Source of the DNA: Tropicibacter alexandrii
GTDB lineage: Bacteria; Pseudomonadota; Alphaproteobacteria; Rhodobacterales; Rhodobacteraceae
DNA: 64,000 nt
Assembly (NCBI RefSeq): GCF_003667315.2
Contig: NZ_RCTZ02000008.1
Location: 1 to 64,000, forward strand
Reading direction: 5' to 3'
Position 1 is the first letter of the stretch, and the number at the start of each line of letters is the position of its first letter. Under the pieces are notes generated by a model. It searched no databases. It worked only from the letters and a program-made list of their open reading frames with translations, and was not told the DNA's origin. The position numbers and the translations under genes are program-made. Shown here piece by piece: positions 26,199 to 33,645 of this stretch.

Positions 26199-26564
26199 AT
26201 GCCTTCGGACGTCCAGACTGTCAAGGTTGAACTCTCCGACTTGCTGGAGGTGTTGGCAATCCGAACCAAGATGGGCCGTGCCCCGATAGGTTCGCGCGCA
26301 ACCGGCTTGCGGGACGCGGCGATTTACCCGGTCAAAGGCGGCATCGAATTTGAAATGCCGGGGCTGTCTCAGGTGATCCGTGTGAAGTCGGGTAAGCTGA
26401 CCGAAAGCGCCGCGTTCAAGATCAAGACCCTTCCGAACATCATCAAGCTTTTGAAGTCCTATGTGGGGCAGGAGCAATTCGCCCAGATCGAACTGAGCAA
26501 AGACAGCGTTTCGTTCCGCTGCGCGGGGAGCAAGGTTTCGTTGACCCGCTACCCTGTGGATTGA
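26199..26564 (+). CDS. Unknown 121-aa protein next to the restriction enzyme
   Basis: A good ribosome site (GGAGGGG) precedes the ATG, 23 nt behind the restriction enzyme stop, so the two probably share a transcript. The product has an N-terminal helix (VKVELSDLLEVLAIRTKMGRAP), then beta-rich segments (GGIEFEMPG, VIRVKSGKL) and a C-terminal KDSVSFRCAGSKVSLTRYP. The alternating strands vaguely recall a single sliding-clamp-like or specificity-helper fold, but I do not recognise the family. No catalytic motif is evident. Confidence 0.75.
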   Translation: MPSDVQTVKVELSDLLEVLAIRTKMGRAPIGSRATGLRDAAIYPVKGGIEFEMPGLSQVIRVKSGKLTESAAFKIKTLPNIIKLLKSYVGQEQFAQIELSKDSVSFRCAGSKVSLTRYPVD

Positions 26565-26725
26565 GCGGGCGTTGCCTGACTTTCGGGGCTGATTCGACGG
26601 CTGTCCGAGGCCCTGAGGCGGCAATCCTTGGCGACAAATTCCGATCTGCTGAAAAACGCCTGAACCAAGCCTGTATGGCCCGCCGAAAGGGGGATATGGA
26701 GGTGGATAGGATTTTCGGAAGATGC

Positions 26726-26760
26726 AAAAAAGCCCCCAAGGTCAATACCTTAGGGGCTTT
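26726..26760 (-). terminator. Island-supplied terminator behind tRNA-Leu
   Basis: The arms 26729-26742 and 26747-26760 (one mismatch, 4-nt loop) are followed on the minus strand by T residues. It lies 4 nt behind the tRNA 3' end and resembles the hairpin at 17239-17276 on the other side of the island. Confidence 0.75.
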
Positions 26761-26762
26761 CC

Positions 26763-26779
26763 ATGGTGCCCAGAAGAGG
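26763..26779. repeat. attR: 17-bp repeat within the tRNA-Leu 3' end
   Basis: This is identical to 17277-17293 and covers the last 16 nt of the tRNA, including CCA. The island restores the tRNA 3' end, so the gene stays functional. Confidence 0.9.
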
Positions 26780-26850
26780 ACTCGAACCTCCACGGCCTTT
26801 CGGCCACTGGTACCTGAAACCAGCGCGTCTACCAATTCCGCCATCTGGGC
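26764..26850 (-). tRNA. tRNA-Leu (anticodon CAG)
   Basis: The 87-nt gene includes an encoded CCA. The acceptor stem GCCCAGA pairs with TCTGGGC. The anticodon arm CTGGT-TTCAGGT-ACCAG gives anticodon CAG. The long variable arm GGCC-GAAA-GGCC is typical of class II leucine tRNAs, and the T arm has TTCGAGT. Its 3' end is the insertion site of the island to the left. Confidence 0.96.
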
Positions 26851-26996
26851 ACATCAGGTGAGGGAGCTTCTACGCATCGTCATCAGGGGTGTCAACAATC
26901 TTTTTGAAAAGAATTTCGGCGCGGCAATGACGCGCCTTGCCCGCACCCGCACACACAGGTATTCAACCCCTGTCACAGCCAGAGGGAGACGGCCCG

Positions 26997-27980
26997 ATGT
27001 CGAAACTCGTCACCATTTTCGGCGGATCCGGATTCGTCGGACGCTACATCGCTCGCCGCATGGCGAAAGAGGGCTGGCGCGTTCGCGTCGCCACCCGCCG
27101 TCCCAACGACGCGCTGTTCGTGCGCCCCTACGGGGTGGTCGGGCAGGTCGAGCCGGTGCAGGCGAATATCCGCGACGACGCCAGCGTCCGCGCCGTTCTC
27201 AAGGGCGCCGACGCGGTGGTGAACTGCGTGGGCACCTTCGACAAGGGCGGCAAGAACAACTTCGATGCCGTGCAGGTCGAGGGCGCTGAACGCATCGCTC
27301 GGCTCGCCGCCGAGGAGGGCGTTGCCCGGATGGTCCACATCTCGGCCATCGGTGCGGACGAAGAAGCTGACAGCCTTTACGCCACCTCCAAGGGCAAGGG
27401 CGAGGCCGCCGTGCTGACGCACATGCCCGGCGCCGTGATCCTGCGCCCCTCGGTGATCTTCGGCAACGAGGACGCGCTGTTCAACCGCTTCGCCACGATG
27501 ATGCGGTTTTCGCCGGTGCTGCCGGTGGTCGGCGGCGAGACGAAGTTCCAGCCGGTCTATGTCGACGACGTCGCCCGCGCCGCGGTCAAGGGTGTGCTGG
27601 GGCAGGCTGCGGGGGGCGTCTACGAACTGGGTGGCCCCGAGGTCATGACCTTCCGCGAGATGATGCGCGAGATGCTAAGCGTGATTCGCCGCCGTCGCGC
27701 CATCATCAACCTGCCGTTCTTCGTGGCCGGTCCGATGGCGTCGATCATGGATCTGGGCCAGACGATCACCCTGGGCCTCGTGCCGGCGCAGATCACCCGC
27801 GATCAGGTCAGGCAGTTGCATCACGACAACACCGTGGCCAGCGACGCGCAGGGCTTTGCCGCGCTGGATATCGAGCCCACGGCGATGGAAGCTGTTCTGC
27901 CCGACTACCTGTGGCGCTTCCGCCCGTCCGGGCAGTATGCAGAGATCAAGGATTCGGCAAAGAACCTGCGCGCGCACTAA
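26997..27980 (+). CDS. NAD(P)-binding protein, complex I NDUFA9-like
   Basis: This extended short-chain dehydrogenase-like protein has 327 residues. The Rossmann motif GGSGFVGRYIARRM lies near the start. The body (GTFDKGGKNNFDAVQVEGAERIA, FQPVYVDDVARA, GGPEVMTFREMM) matches the NDUFA9 group of atypical SDR proteins. In mitochondria NDUFA9 is a complex I accessory subunit; alphaproteobacterial homologues have been found with complex I or act as quinone-related reductases. A strong terminator follows. The start at 26997 follows a GGGAGA ribosome site. Confidence 0.88.
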   Translation: MSKLVTIFGGSGFVGRYIARRMAKEGWRVRVATRRPNDALFVRPYGVVGQVEPVQANIRDDASVRAVLKGADAVVNCVGTFDKGGKNNFDAVQVEGAERIARLAAEEGVARMVHISAIGADEEADSLYATSKGKGEAAVLTHMPGAVILRPSVIFGNEDALFNRFATMMRFSPVLPVVGGETKFQPVYVDDVARAAVKGVLGQAAGGVYELGGPEVMTFREMMREMLSVIRRRRAIINLPFFVAGPMASIMDLGQTITLGLVPAQITRDQVRQLHHDNTVASDAQGFAALDIEPTAMEAVLPDYLWRFRPSGQYAEIKDSAKNLRAH

Positions 27981-28002
27981 CTCTTGCCCCATCCAAACCG
28001 AA

Positions 28003-28029
28003 AGGCGGCCCCGCAGGGCCGCCTTTTTC
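28003..28029 (+). terminator. Rho-independent terminator
   Basis: The stem AAGGCGGCCC/GGGCCGCCTT around CGCA ends in TTTTT. It lies 22 nt behind the NDUFA9-like gene and 7 nt from the end of the convergent DUF6455 operon. Confidence 0.85.
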
Positions 28030-28035
28030 ATTGGG

Positions 28036-28299
28036 TCAATGTGTCTGGCGCAACTGTGTCAGCACCTTGGCGTTGCAGCAGCCCGGCGGGGCGCTGGCCT
28101 GCCCCGGCACCTGCCGCGACAGCCATTCCTCGCAGGCCTCGACCAAGGCGCAGCCCCGGCAGCAGGTCACCATCCCGGCATAGGTCGATGCGGCAAGCTG
28201 CCCGCGCTGCATTTCTTCGGACAGGCTCAGCCCCATCATCCGCGCCACGCTGCGCGTCAGGAAGAAGTGGCGTTCCGGATCGCCAAGGTGAAGTGTCAT
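28036..28299 (-). CDS. DUF6455 family protein, third of three in tandem
   Basis: This 87-residue cysteine-rich protein carries the shared pattern CxxC-x5-CxxWL (C47, C50, C56, W59) and a C-terminal CCNA. It is the last gene of a three-gene minus-strand run and overlaps the middle gene by 4 nt. The start at 28299 keeps the family N-terminus (ERHFFLTRSVARMMGLSL). DUF6455 has no known function; the cysteine pattern suggests metal or Fe-S binding or a redox role. It differs from its neighbours in having doubled cysteines (CC) at two positions. Confidence 0.8.
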   Translation of the reverse strand: MTLHLGDPERHFFLTRSVARMMGLSLSEEMQRGQLAASTYAGMVTCCRGCALVEACEEWLSRQVPGQASAPPGCCNAKVLTQLRQTH

Positions 28300-28589
28300 G
28301 CGATGCTCTCCTCGAGTCGCGCCCGGATTCGTTCCAGCCGCGTGTTGTTCAGGCAGGTGTCCGGGACGTCGCGCGGCACGTTGCCGGAATGGTCGAGCCA
28401 GTGCCCACAGCCTTCGGCCCATTGGCAGCCACGGCAGCGGCCAACGATGGCGGCCCAGTCCTGCGAGTCCAGCAGGTCGCGTTCCCACGCGGCGACCAAG
28501 TCGACGCCGGTCGCCTTGGCCATGCGCTGGACAAGCCAGAAATGCGCGTTTTCATCGCCCAAGGGCCGGATGCGGGGGGTCTGCTCCAT
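28296..28589 (-). CDS. DUF6455 family protein, second of three in tandem
   Basis: This 97-residue protein has the same CxxC-x5-CxxWL pattern (C52, C55, C61, W64) and a C-terminal CLNN. An N-terminal helical part (AHFWLVQRMAKATGVDL) aligns with the other two. It starts 4 nt behind the first copy and overlaps the third by 4 nt, so all three are probably translated together. The copies have diverged strongly outside the cysteine region, so the duplications are not recent. Confidence 0.8.
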   Translation of the reverse strand: MEQTPRIRPLGDENAHFWLVQRMAKATGVDLVAAWERDLLDSQDWAAIVGRCRGCQWAEGCGHWLDHSGNVPRDVPDTCLNNTRLERIRARLEESIA

Positions 28590-28593
28590 GCGC

Positions 28594-28854
28594 TCAGCCC
28601 CGTGCCTTCAGCTCGCGAAAGACGTGGGCGTTGCGGCAATAGTCCGGCGTTGCATCGGCGGGGCTTTCCTGTGCCGCCAGCCAATGGTCGCAAGCGCCGG
28701 GATCGGTGCAACCGGTGCAGCGCAAAACTGCATCCTCCAACTCGCCGATGGACAGGTTGCCGCGCAGCACCTGCTCTTCGAGGTCGATCCCCTGCGCGGT
28801 GGCCATCCGGTCCACCAAGGCTGCGTGACGTTTCAACGTGCTTCGGCTTTGCAT
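28594..28854 (-). CDS. DUF6455 family protein, first of three in tandem
   Basis: This 86-residue protein has C46, C49, C55 and W58 in the CxxC-x5-CxxWL pattern and a C-terminal CRNA. It leads the operon. The N-terminal helix (RHAALVDRMATAQGIDLEEQV) matches the family. The promoter must lie in the 100-bp stretch up to 28955. Single DUF6455 genes occur in many roseobacters; three adjacent ones are less usual as far as I know. Confidence 0.8.
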   Translation of the reverse strand: MQSRSTLKRHAALVDRMATAQGIDLEEQVLRGNLSIGELEDAVLRCTGCTDPGACDHWLAAQESPADATPDYCRNAHVFRELKARG

Positions 28855-28955
28855 GATGCGTTCCCTTCCCCTGTGATTGCCGTCAGGGTAGCGGATCGCA
28901 CCAAGGCCGCCTTGATACAGGTCAACGCGATGGAAAGTCGTTTGAAGGCAAACGC

Positions 28956-29645
28956 TTACATGCTGTCCACGGTCTGCTGCACGACGCGAATCCGTGAGGC
29001 GTTGGGCGGATGCGTGCCGAGAAAGCGATTCCCCGGATCGGGCAGGCGGGTAAAGAAGGCCGAGCCGCGCACCGGGTCGTATCCTGCCTTGGCGGTGATG
29101 ATCGTGCCCAATCGGTCGGCTTCCAGTTCGAATTCCTTCGAAAAGACGCGGCCGCCGATCTGAGCCCCGCGCTCTCCTGCCTCGCGGACCAGTTCGGGCG
29201 TCGCGCCCAGAATCGCTGCCGTGCCCGAAGCGACGACCGCGCCGTACATGGCGCTTCTGCGGGTCTGTTCGAGATGCGACAGGATGTGGTGCGCCGCCTC
29301 GTGCCCGATGACGAAGGCCAGCTCGTCCGGGTTCTGAACCGCCGCGATCAGACCAAGGTTGAAGGCCAGAACGGGCCGCCCCCAAGCGTCCTCGGTCTGG
29401 TAGGCATTGGGCTTCTGGTCCGGACCGTCATCTATGACGATCCGGAAATCGCAGTTCAGGCCACGGGTCCGGGCGCGACATTCCTGTTCGGCCACGGGCT
29501 CCAGCGCGCTGGCGACCTCGACGAATTGCCGCGCGGCCTGCGCGCTGACCGGCGCCGCGCCCGGCGGGGGCGGCAGGTCCAGTACGGGGGCGATGTCGGT
29601 ACAGGCCGAGATCAAGAGGAAAAGGACAGGGAGAAGACGGCGCAT
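28956..29645 (-). CDS. M48-family metalloprotease lipoprotein
   Basis: The 229-residue protein opens with a lipoprotein signal (LFLLISACTD; lipidated Cys15). The zinc protease motif HEAAH lies at 114-118, and a third ligand is expected in the EFELEADRLG segment. The remaining GTHPPNASRIR fits the M48 BepA/YcaL group, which works on outer-membrane protein quality control in the periplasm. The start at 29645 gives the clean lipoprotein signal; a longer frame to 29834 lacks one. It faces divergently from the DCC protein. Confidence 0.9.
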   Translation of the reverse strand: MRRLLPVLFLLISACTDIAPVLDLPPPPGAAPVSAQAARQFVEVASALEPVAEQECRARTRGLNCDFRIVIDDGPDQKPNAYQTEDAWGRPVLAFNLGLIAAVQNPDELAFVIGHEAAHHILSHLEQTRRSAMYGAVVASGTAAILGATPELVREAGERGAQIGGRVFSKEFELEADRLGTIITAKAGYDPVRGSAFFTRLPDPGNRFLGTHPPNASRIRVVQQTVDSM

Positions 29646-29740
29646 CGTGAATCCTGACAAGGGGTCGCTCAAAGATAGGCGCGACATTCTGGCCGTGCCA
29701 GCCCCCTTGACCGGGATGTGAAGCGTAGCACCCTTTGGAC

Positions 29741-30103
29741 ATGCCACGCACAACCGTCGTTTACAATGATACCTGTCCCATCTGCTCGCGAGAGATCGCA
29801 GCCTACCGCGCCATGTCCGGCGAGGATGGGGCAATTTCCTACCAAGGGCTGACCAGCTGCGATCTGGCGGATTACGGCCTGACGCCGGATCAGGCGGCTC
29901 GGCGTCTGCATGTGATGAAGGATGGGCGCATGTTGTCGGGCGTTCCGGCCTTCGCCGCCCTGTGGGACGACCTGCCGCGCCTGCGCTGGCTGGCCCGGTT
30001 CGTGCGCCTGCCTGTGGTCCGGACGTTGGCGGCTGCGGTGTACGACTACATCTTGGCCCCCGCGCTGTATGCGCTGCACAAATGGCGGCAGCGCCACGCG
30101 TGA
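29741..30103 (+). CDS. DCC-family thiol-disulfide oxidoreductase-like protein (DUF393)
   Basis: The 120-residue protein begins VVYNDTCPICSREIAAYR with the paired cysteines C12 and C15 that define the DCC (YuxK) family. A thioredoxin-like fold and redox role are suspected for the family, but substrates are unknown. The C-terminal part (YDYILAPALYALHKWR) is typical. The ATG at 29741 is preferred over a TTG 6 nt upstream. Confidence 0.87.
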   Translation: MPRTTVVYNDTCPICSREIAAYRAMSGEDGAISYQGLTSCDLADYGLTPDQAARRLHVMKDGRMLSGVPAFAALWDDLPRLRWLARFVRLPVVRTLAAAVYDYILAPALYALHKWRQRHA

Positions 30104-30142
30104 GCCCTTTCCAAGCGGTCCCCAGCGCGCTACGATTCGACC

Positions 30143-30379
30143 ATGTTCAGCGTAGAGCACGATTTTGACGGAACCGTCGTCACACTGGTCGACGAAGGCG
30201 CGCGCCACCTGCAAGAGGATGTGACCATCACTTCCTTCGAGGATTGCGTCACGGTCGAGCAATACGACCCGCGCAACGACAACGTGCAGCGGATCACCCT
30301 GTCCCTGAGCCAGATGCGGGACCTCGCCGCGGCGCTTTCCATGCCCGAGGGCGTGTATCGCCGGTCCGACGACAGTTAG
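30143..30379 (+). CDS. Conserved unknown protein, 78 aa
   Basis: The product is small, acidic and beta-rich (FDGTVVTLVDEG, DVTITSFEDCVTVEQYD, QRITLSLSQMRDLAAAL). No known motif is seen. The frame has typical high-GC codon use and lies on the same strand 39 nt behind the DCC gene. Its last 4 nt overlap the end of the convergent DUF167 gene. I know of similar proteins in Rhodobacterales but not of a function. Confidence 0.7.
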   Translation: MFSVEHDFDGTVVTLVDEGARHLQEDVTITSFEDCVTVEQYDPRNDNVQRITLSLSQMRDLAAALSMPEGVYRRSDDS

Positions 30380-30630
30380 CCGATCCGAAAGACCTTGTCG
30401 CGGGATGTCGCGCCCCGGATCAAGTCAAGCCGGGATTTCGGAAGGCCAAGCGCCTTGGCCAGCAATTTTTGCACCGCTGCGTTCGCCTTGCCGTTTTCCG
30501 GGACGGTGGTGACATAGACCCGCAGGGCATCTCCCTCGCGCTCGATCCGGTTGCGGGACGCCTTGGGCGTGACGCGCACGGCGATCTCTGCGCCGGGTTG
30601 GGCAAGGTCTGTCAGGTCGGGCTCTGCCAT
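30376..30630 (-). CDS. DUF167 (YggU) family protein
   Basis: The 84-residue protein has the conserved EIAVRVTPKASRNRIE start and the VPENGKANAAVQKLLAKALGLPKSRLDLIRG core that identify DUF167. The family has a small alpha/beta fold of unknown role and is often found near YggT or RNA-related genes. It converges on the 78-aa gene with a 4-nt overlap. Confidence 0.88.
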   Translation of the reverse strand: MAEPDLTDLAQPGAEIAVRVTPKASRNRIEREGDALRVYVTTVPENGKANAAVQKLLAKALGLPKSRLDLIRGATSRDKVFRIG

Positions 30631-30721
30631 GGCGCTGCGCTAGCACCCTGTGCAGGGGCGCGCAATATTCCCCGTTGAAAACCGCGCCCCAAACCCAGAG
30701 ATAGAGGGCGACACAGAAGGA

Positions 30722-31306
30722 ATGACCATGCCCGACCGCAACCAAGCCGCCCTCGACTTTCTGCTGACCCGCCGCTCGCGCCCGTCCAAGACGTTGCGCG
30801 CCCCTGCGCCCGATGCCGACCAGTTGCGTGTCCTGCTGACCGCCGCCGCGCGCAGCCCGGATCATGGCAAGCTGGAGCCGTGGCGGTTCATCGTCCTGCA
30901 GGGTGCGGCGTTGCAGCGGATGGCCGATGCGGTCGCGGCCTGTGGTCTGCGTCTGGGCAAGGATGAGGAAACCCGCGCCAAGGCCCGCGCCGCTTTTGCC
31001 GACAGCCCGTTATGCGTGGCTGTGATTGAGGTGCACAAGCCGTCCGAGAAAATCCCCGCGCTGGAACAGACCTATTCCGCCGGTGCCGTGTGTCTGGCGC
31101 TGCTGAATGCGGCGCTGGCCGATGGTTGGGGCGCGAACTGGCTGTCCGGCTGGGCCAGCCATGATCGCGGTTTCCTGACCGAGGCTCTGGCCTTGGGCGA
31201 AAACGAACGGGTCGCCGGGTTCCTGCATATCGGCACGGAAACCAGCACGCCCCCGGACCGCCCGCGCCCGGACCTTGACGCCATCACAACGTGGCTTTCG
31301 GAATGA
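30722..31306 (+). CDS. Nitroreductase family protein
   Basis: The 194-residue FMN-dependent oxidoreductase has RRSRPSKTLRAPAP at the N-terminus, AARSPDHGKLEPWRFIVLQG (FMN-binding) and the C-terminal FLHIGTET segment. It resembles the YdjA group of nitroreductases, whose natural substrates are not settled. The ATG at 30722 follows AAGGA. The stop overlaps the start of the EI24-domain gene by 4 nt, so the two are coupled. Confidence 0.88.
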   Translation: MTMPDRNQAALDFLLTRRSRPSKTLRAPAPDADQLRVLLTAAARSPDHGKLEPWRFIVLQGAALQRMADAVAACGLRLGKDEETRAKARAAFADSPLCVAVIEVHKPSEKIPALEQTYSAGAVCLALLNAALADGWGANWLSGWASHDRGFLTEALALGENERVAGFLHIGTETSTPPDRPRPDLDAITTWLSE

Positions 31307-31995
31307 TCTTGACCTCGTTTTTCAGCGCCCTGCACCAGATGGGCGATCGTCGCTTTCAGGTGGTGCTGGCCAAGGGCGTTGGGCTGACGCTGCTGCTGTT
31401 GATCGCGGCCAGTGTCATCGTCGTACAGGGCGCGGGCTGGCTAGTAGGCGACTCCGTCTCGCTGCCGTGGATCGGCACCGTGACTTGGGTGGATTCGGTG
31501 GTCAGTTGGGCGATGGTGCCGCTGACCATCCTCCTGTCGGTGTTCCTGATGGTGCCGGTGGCGTCCGGCATCACCTCGCTATTCCTCGACGATGTCGCGC
31601 AGGCGGTCGAGGACCGCCACTACCCGGCGGCAGGTCGCGCAACGCCGGTCTCGCTGGCCGAAGGGCTGAAGGACAGTCTCGGCTTTCTGGGGGTGATGAT
31701 CGCCGCGAACCTCGTGGCGCTGATCCTGTACCTGTTCCTTTTGCCCTTTGCGCCGCTGATCTTCTGGGGGCTGAACGGGTTTCTGCTGGGGCGGGAATAC
31801 TTCACCCTTGCCGCTATGCGACGGGTCGGCCGCGAGGGCGCGCGCAAGCTGCGGCGCAAGCACATGCTGACGATCTGGGCGGCGGGCGTGCTGATGGCGG
31901 TGCCGCTGACCGTGCCGGTGGTGAACCTGCTGGTGCCGGTGATCGGTGCGGCGACCTTCACCCACATCTTCTACCGCGTGCGGAGCCGGGCGTAA
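31303..31995 (+). CDS. EI24/CysZ-like inner-membrane protein
   Basis: The 230-residue protein has four or more hydrophobic segments (about 24-45, 65-95, 130-165, 190-215). The pattern SVFLMVPVASGITSLFLDDVAQAVE and LNGFLLGREYFTLAAMRR identifies the EI24 domain family that includes the sulfate transporter CysZ. Whether this one moves sulfate is unproven; no cysteine biosynthesis genes are adjacent. It is coupled to the nitroreductase gene by ATGA overlap. Confidence 0.85.
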   Translation: MILTSFFSALHQMGDRRFQVVLAKGVGLTLLLLIAASVIVVQGAGWLVGDSVSLPWIGTVTWVDSVVSWAMVPLTILLSVFLMVPVASGITSLFLDDVAQAVEDRHYPAAGRATPVSLAEGLKDSLGFLGVMIAANLVALILYLFLLPFAPLIFWGLNGFLLGREYFTLAAMRRVGREGARKLRRKHMLTIWAAGVLMAVPLTVPVVNLLVPVIGAATFTHIFYRVRSRA

Positions 31996-32010
31996 TCGCC
32001 CGGCCCAAGG

Positions 32011-32301
32011 TCAATGCTTTGACCGGGCGATGCCTTGCTCTCCATACATCAGGTGTTCCAGATCGGCGACGGTGATCCAGCCGGACAGGATGACGCCCGC
32101 CACGATCACCCATAGCACCGCAGAGATGCCGGTGGTGATCCACGCCTTCTTTTTGAGGTTGTGCACCTCGGGGCTGCCCGCATGGGTGCCTTCGGTGACC
32201 TTGCCCAGATCGCCCTGCGTTTGCAGGCGAAAGGGGATCACGATCAGGAAGGTCATGAACCAGATCACCGCGAACAGCACGAGGGCCGAGGTGATTCCCA
32301 T
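32011..32301 (-). CDS. DUF1467 family small membrane protein
   Basis: The 96-residue protein has two membrane helices (about 4-24 and 55-78) around a cytoplasmic or periplasmic segment. FAVIWFMTFLIVIPFRLQTQGD is the DUF1467 signature. It is translationally coupled to the epimerase gene upstream (TGATG overlap). Linkage of DUF1467 with methylmalonyl-CoA epimerase recurs in alphaproteobacteria, but its role is unknown. Confidence 0.88.
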   Translation of the reverse strand: MGITSALVLFAVIWFMTFLIVIPFRLQTQGDLGKVTEGTHAGSPEVHNLKKKAWITTGISAVLWVIVAGVILSGWITVADLEHLMYGEQGIARSKH

Positions 32302-32705
32302 CAGACTTGCTCCAGCTCGGTCAGGGTGCCGTTCATATCCTTGGGGTGCAGGAAGAGCACCGGCTTGCCATGCGCGCCGATCTTAGGCTCGCCGTCTCCC
32401 AGCACGCGCAGGCCGCTGGCCTTCAGGTGGTCGCGCGCCGCGATGATATCCTCGACCTCGTAACAGACATGGTGGATGCCGCCAGAGGGGTTCTTGTCGA
32501 GAAACCCGCGAATCGGGCTGTTCTCACCCAAGGGGTACAGCAGTTCGATCTTGGTGTTCGGCAGCTCGATGAAGACGACGGTGACGCCGTGATCGGGCTC
32601 GTCCTGCGGCGGGTTCACCTTGGCCCCCAGCGCGTCGCGATACTGGGCTGCGGCGGCTTCGAGGTCCGGTACGGCAATGGCTACGTGGTTCAGGCGTCCG
32701 ATCAT
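32301..32705 (-). CDS. mce: Methylmalonyl-CoA epimerase
   Basis: The enzyme interconverts (S)- and (R)-methylmalonyl-CoA in propionyl-CoA breakdown. The 134-residue protein is a vicinal oxygen chelate fold with LNHVAIAVPDLEAA at the start, IELLYPLGENSPI, and GGIHHVCYEVEDI with metal-binding histidines, ending in FLHPKDMNGTLTELEQ. The start at 32705 gives the canonical N-terminus. It precedes and overlaps the DUF1467 gene by one nucleotide. Confidence 0.94.
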   Translation of the reverse strand: MIGRLNHVAIAVPDLEAAAAQYRDALGAKVNPPQDEPDHGVTVVFIELPNTKIELLYPLGENSPIRGFLDKNPSGGIHHVCYEVEDIIAARDHLKASGLRVLGDGEPKIGAHGKPVLFLHPKDMNGTLTELEQV

Positions 32706-32781
32706 GGCTGTCTCCAAAGAACGTGCAAACTTGTCACGGGTTATGGCGTTGCGCAGGGCCTGCGACAAGCCCGTGCGTCCT

Positions 32782-32796
32782 TTAACCGCTTGTTCA
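32782..32796. promoter_or_regulatory. CtrA-like box (TTAA-N7-TTCA) upstream of the response regulator
   Basis: It matches seven of eight consensus bases and ends 41 bp before the ATG at 32838, so it would overlap or adjoin the promoter. It also lies upstream of the divergent epimerase gene. Confidence 0.35.
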
Positions 32797-32837
32797 CCAC
32801 GTAAGGGCAAGCTGGTGGGCGACTCGGACAAGAGGGG

Positions 32838-33560
32838 ATGACCATGGACGACAATGCACACCTAGCCGCACATCTTCGCCCGACGGCCACCCGGCCGCTT
32901 CTGGGCCTGACCATTCTGGTTGTCGAGGACAGCCGATACGCCTGCGACGCGATGCGTCTGCTCTGCCTGCGATCAGGCGCGCGGATTCGCAGGGCCGATT
33001 GCCTGAAATCGGCGCGGCGGCATTTGCAGGTCTATCGCCCCTCCGTGGTGATCGTCGATCTGGGTCTTCCGGATGGCTCCGGCGCCGAGCTGATCTCGGA
33101 GCTGTCGGTGGCCTGCCCGCGCGTGGACGTGATTCTTGGGACCTCGGGCGACAGCTTTTCCGAGGAAATCACGCTGGCCGCGGGTGCAGACGGGTTTTTG
33201 GCCAAGCCGATCACGTCCATCAACTACTTCCAGAAGACGATCCTTGGCGCGCTGCCGCCCGAGCGTCAGCCCTCGGGGCCGCGACTGGTCAGCGACGATC
33301 CGATCCGGCCCGATCCGGTGGCGTATCGCGATGACATGGCCCATGCCGCTGACGTTCTGGACGACCGCGAAAGCGAGCGTTCGCTGTCCTATGTCACGCA
33401 GTTCCTGACCGGGGTGGCGCGCAGTGCTGGCGATGGGGTGCTGCAAAAGGCGGCCGAGGATCTGGCCGAGGCGCGCCGCGCGGGCAAGCCCACGCATTCC
33501 GATCTGGCACGGGTGGCGGCGCTGGTGCAGGACCGCCTGACCGACCGCGTGGCGATCTGA
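32838..33560 (+). CDS. Response regulator with receiver domain and unknown C-terminal helical part
   Basis: The 240-residue protein has a receiver domain at about 23-140: ILVVEDSRY acidic pocket, the phospho-acceptor Asp in VIVDLGLPDGSG, the Thr/Ser in LGTSGD and Lys in GFLAKPIT. The C-terminal 90 residues (SYVTQFLTGVARSAGDGVLQKAAEDLAEARR) are helical and look like a histidine-phosphotransfer or dimerisation relic rather than a DNA-binding domain. No kinase is adjacent, so it is an orphan regulator. GAGGGG precedes the ATG. Confidence 0.85.
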   Translation: MTMDDNAHLAAHLRPTATRPLLGLTILVVEDSRYACDAMRLLCLRSGARIRRADCLKSARRHLQVYRPSVVIVDLGLPDGSGAELISELSVACPRVDVILGTSGDSFSEEITLAAGADGFLAKPITSINYFQKTILGALPPERQPSGPRLVSDDPIRPDPVAYRDDMAHAADVLDDRESERSLSYVTQFLTGVARSAGDGVLQKAAEDLAEARRAGKPTHSDLARVAALVQDRLTDRVAI

Positions 33561-33645
33561 GACAGCCGGCTTGGCATCACGGGCGGCTTGCCCGCCGCGC
33601 GCCTTGGCGGCTGTCCCGTCCGGTGCTGCGCGTCTGGTGGCCGCG

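Larger units (their letters stand above)
17277..26779. mobile_element. 9.5-kb integrative element in tRNA-Leu(CAG)
   Basis: The element lies between 17-bp direct repeats, one inside the tRNA gene and one at the far side, with the integrase next to the left junction. It carries an integrase, a 186-aa unknown, an AlpA-like regulator, a primase, a DUF3987 ATPase, an iteron-like repeat, two small phage/island-type genes, an MmeI-like restriction-modification enzyme and a 121-aa unknown. No capsid, tail, portal or conjugation genes are present. It is best described as a replicating, satellite-like defence island; whether a helper is needed is unknown. Confidence 0.88.

Noticed and set aside
17277-26779. 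Complete prophage
   Set aside because: No terminase, portal, capsid, tail or lysis genes; only integration, replication and restriction genes are found.
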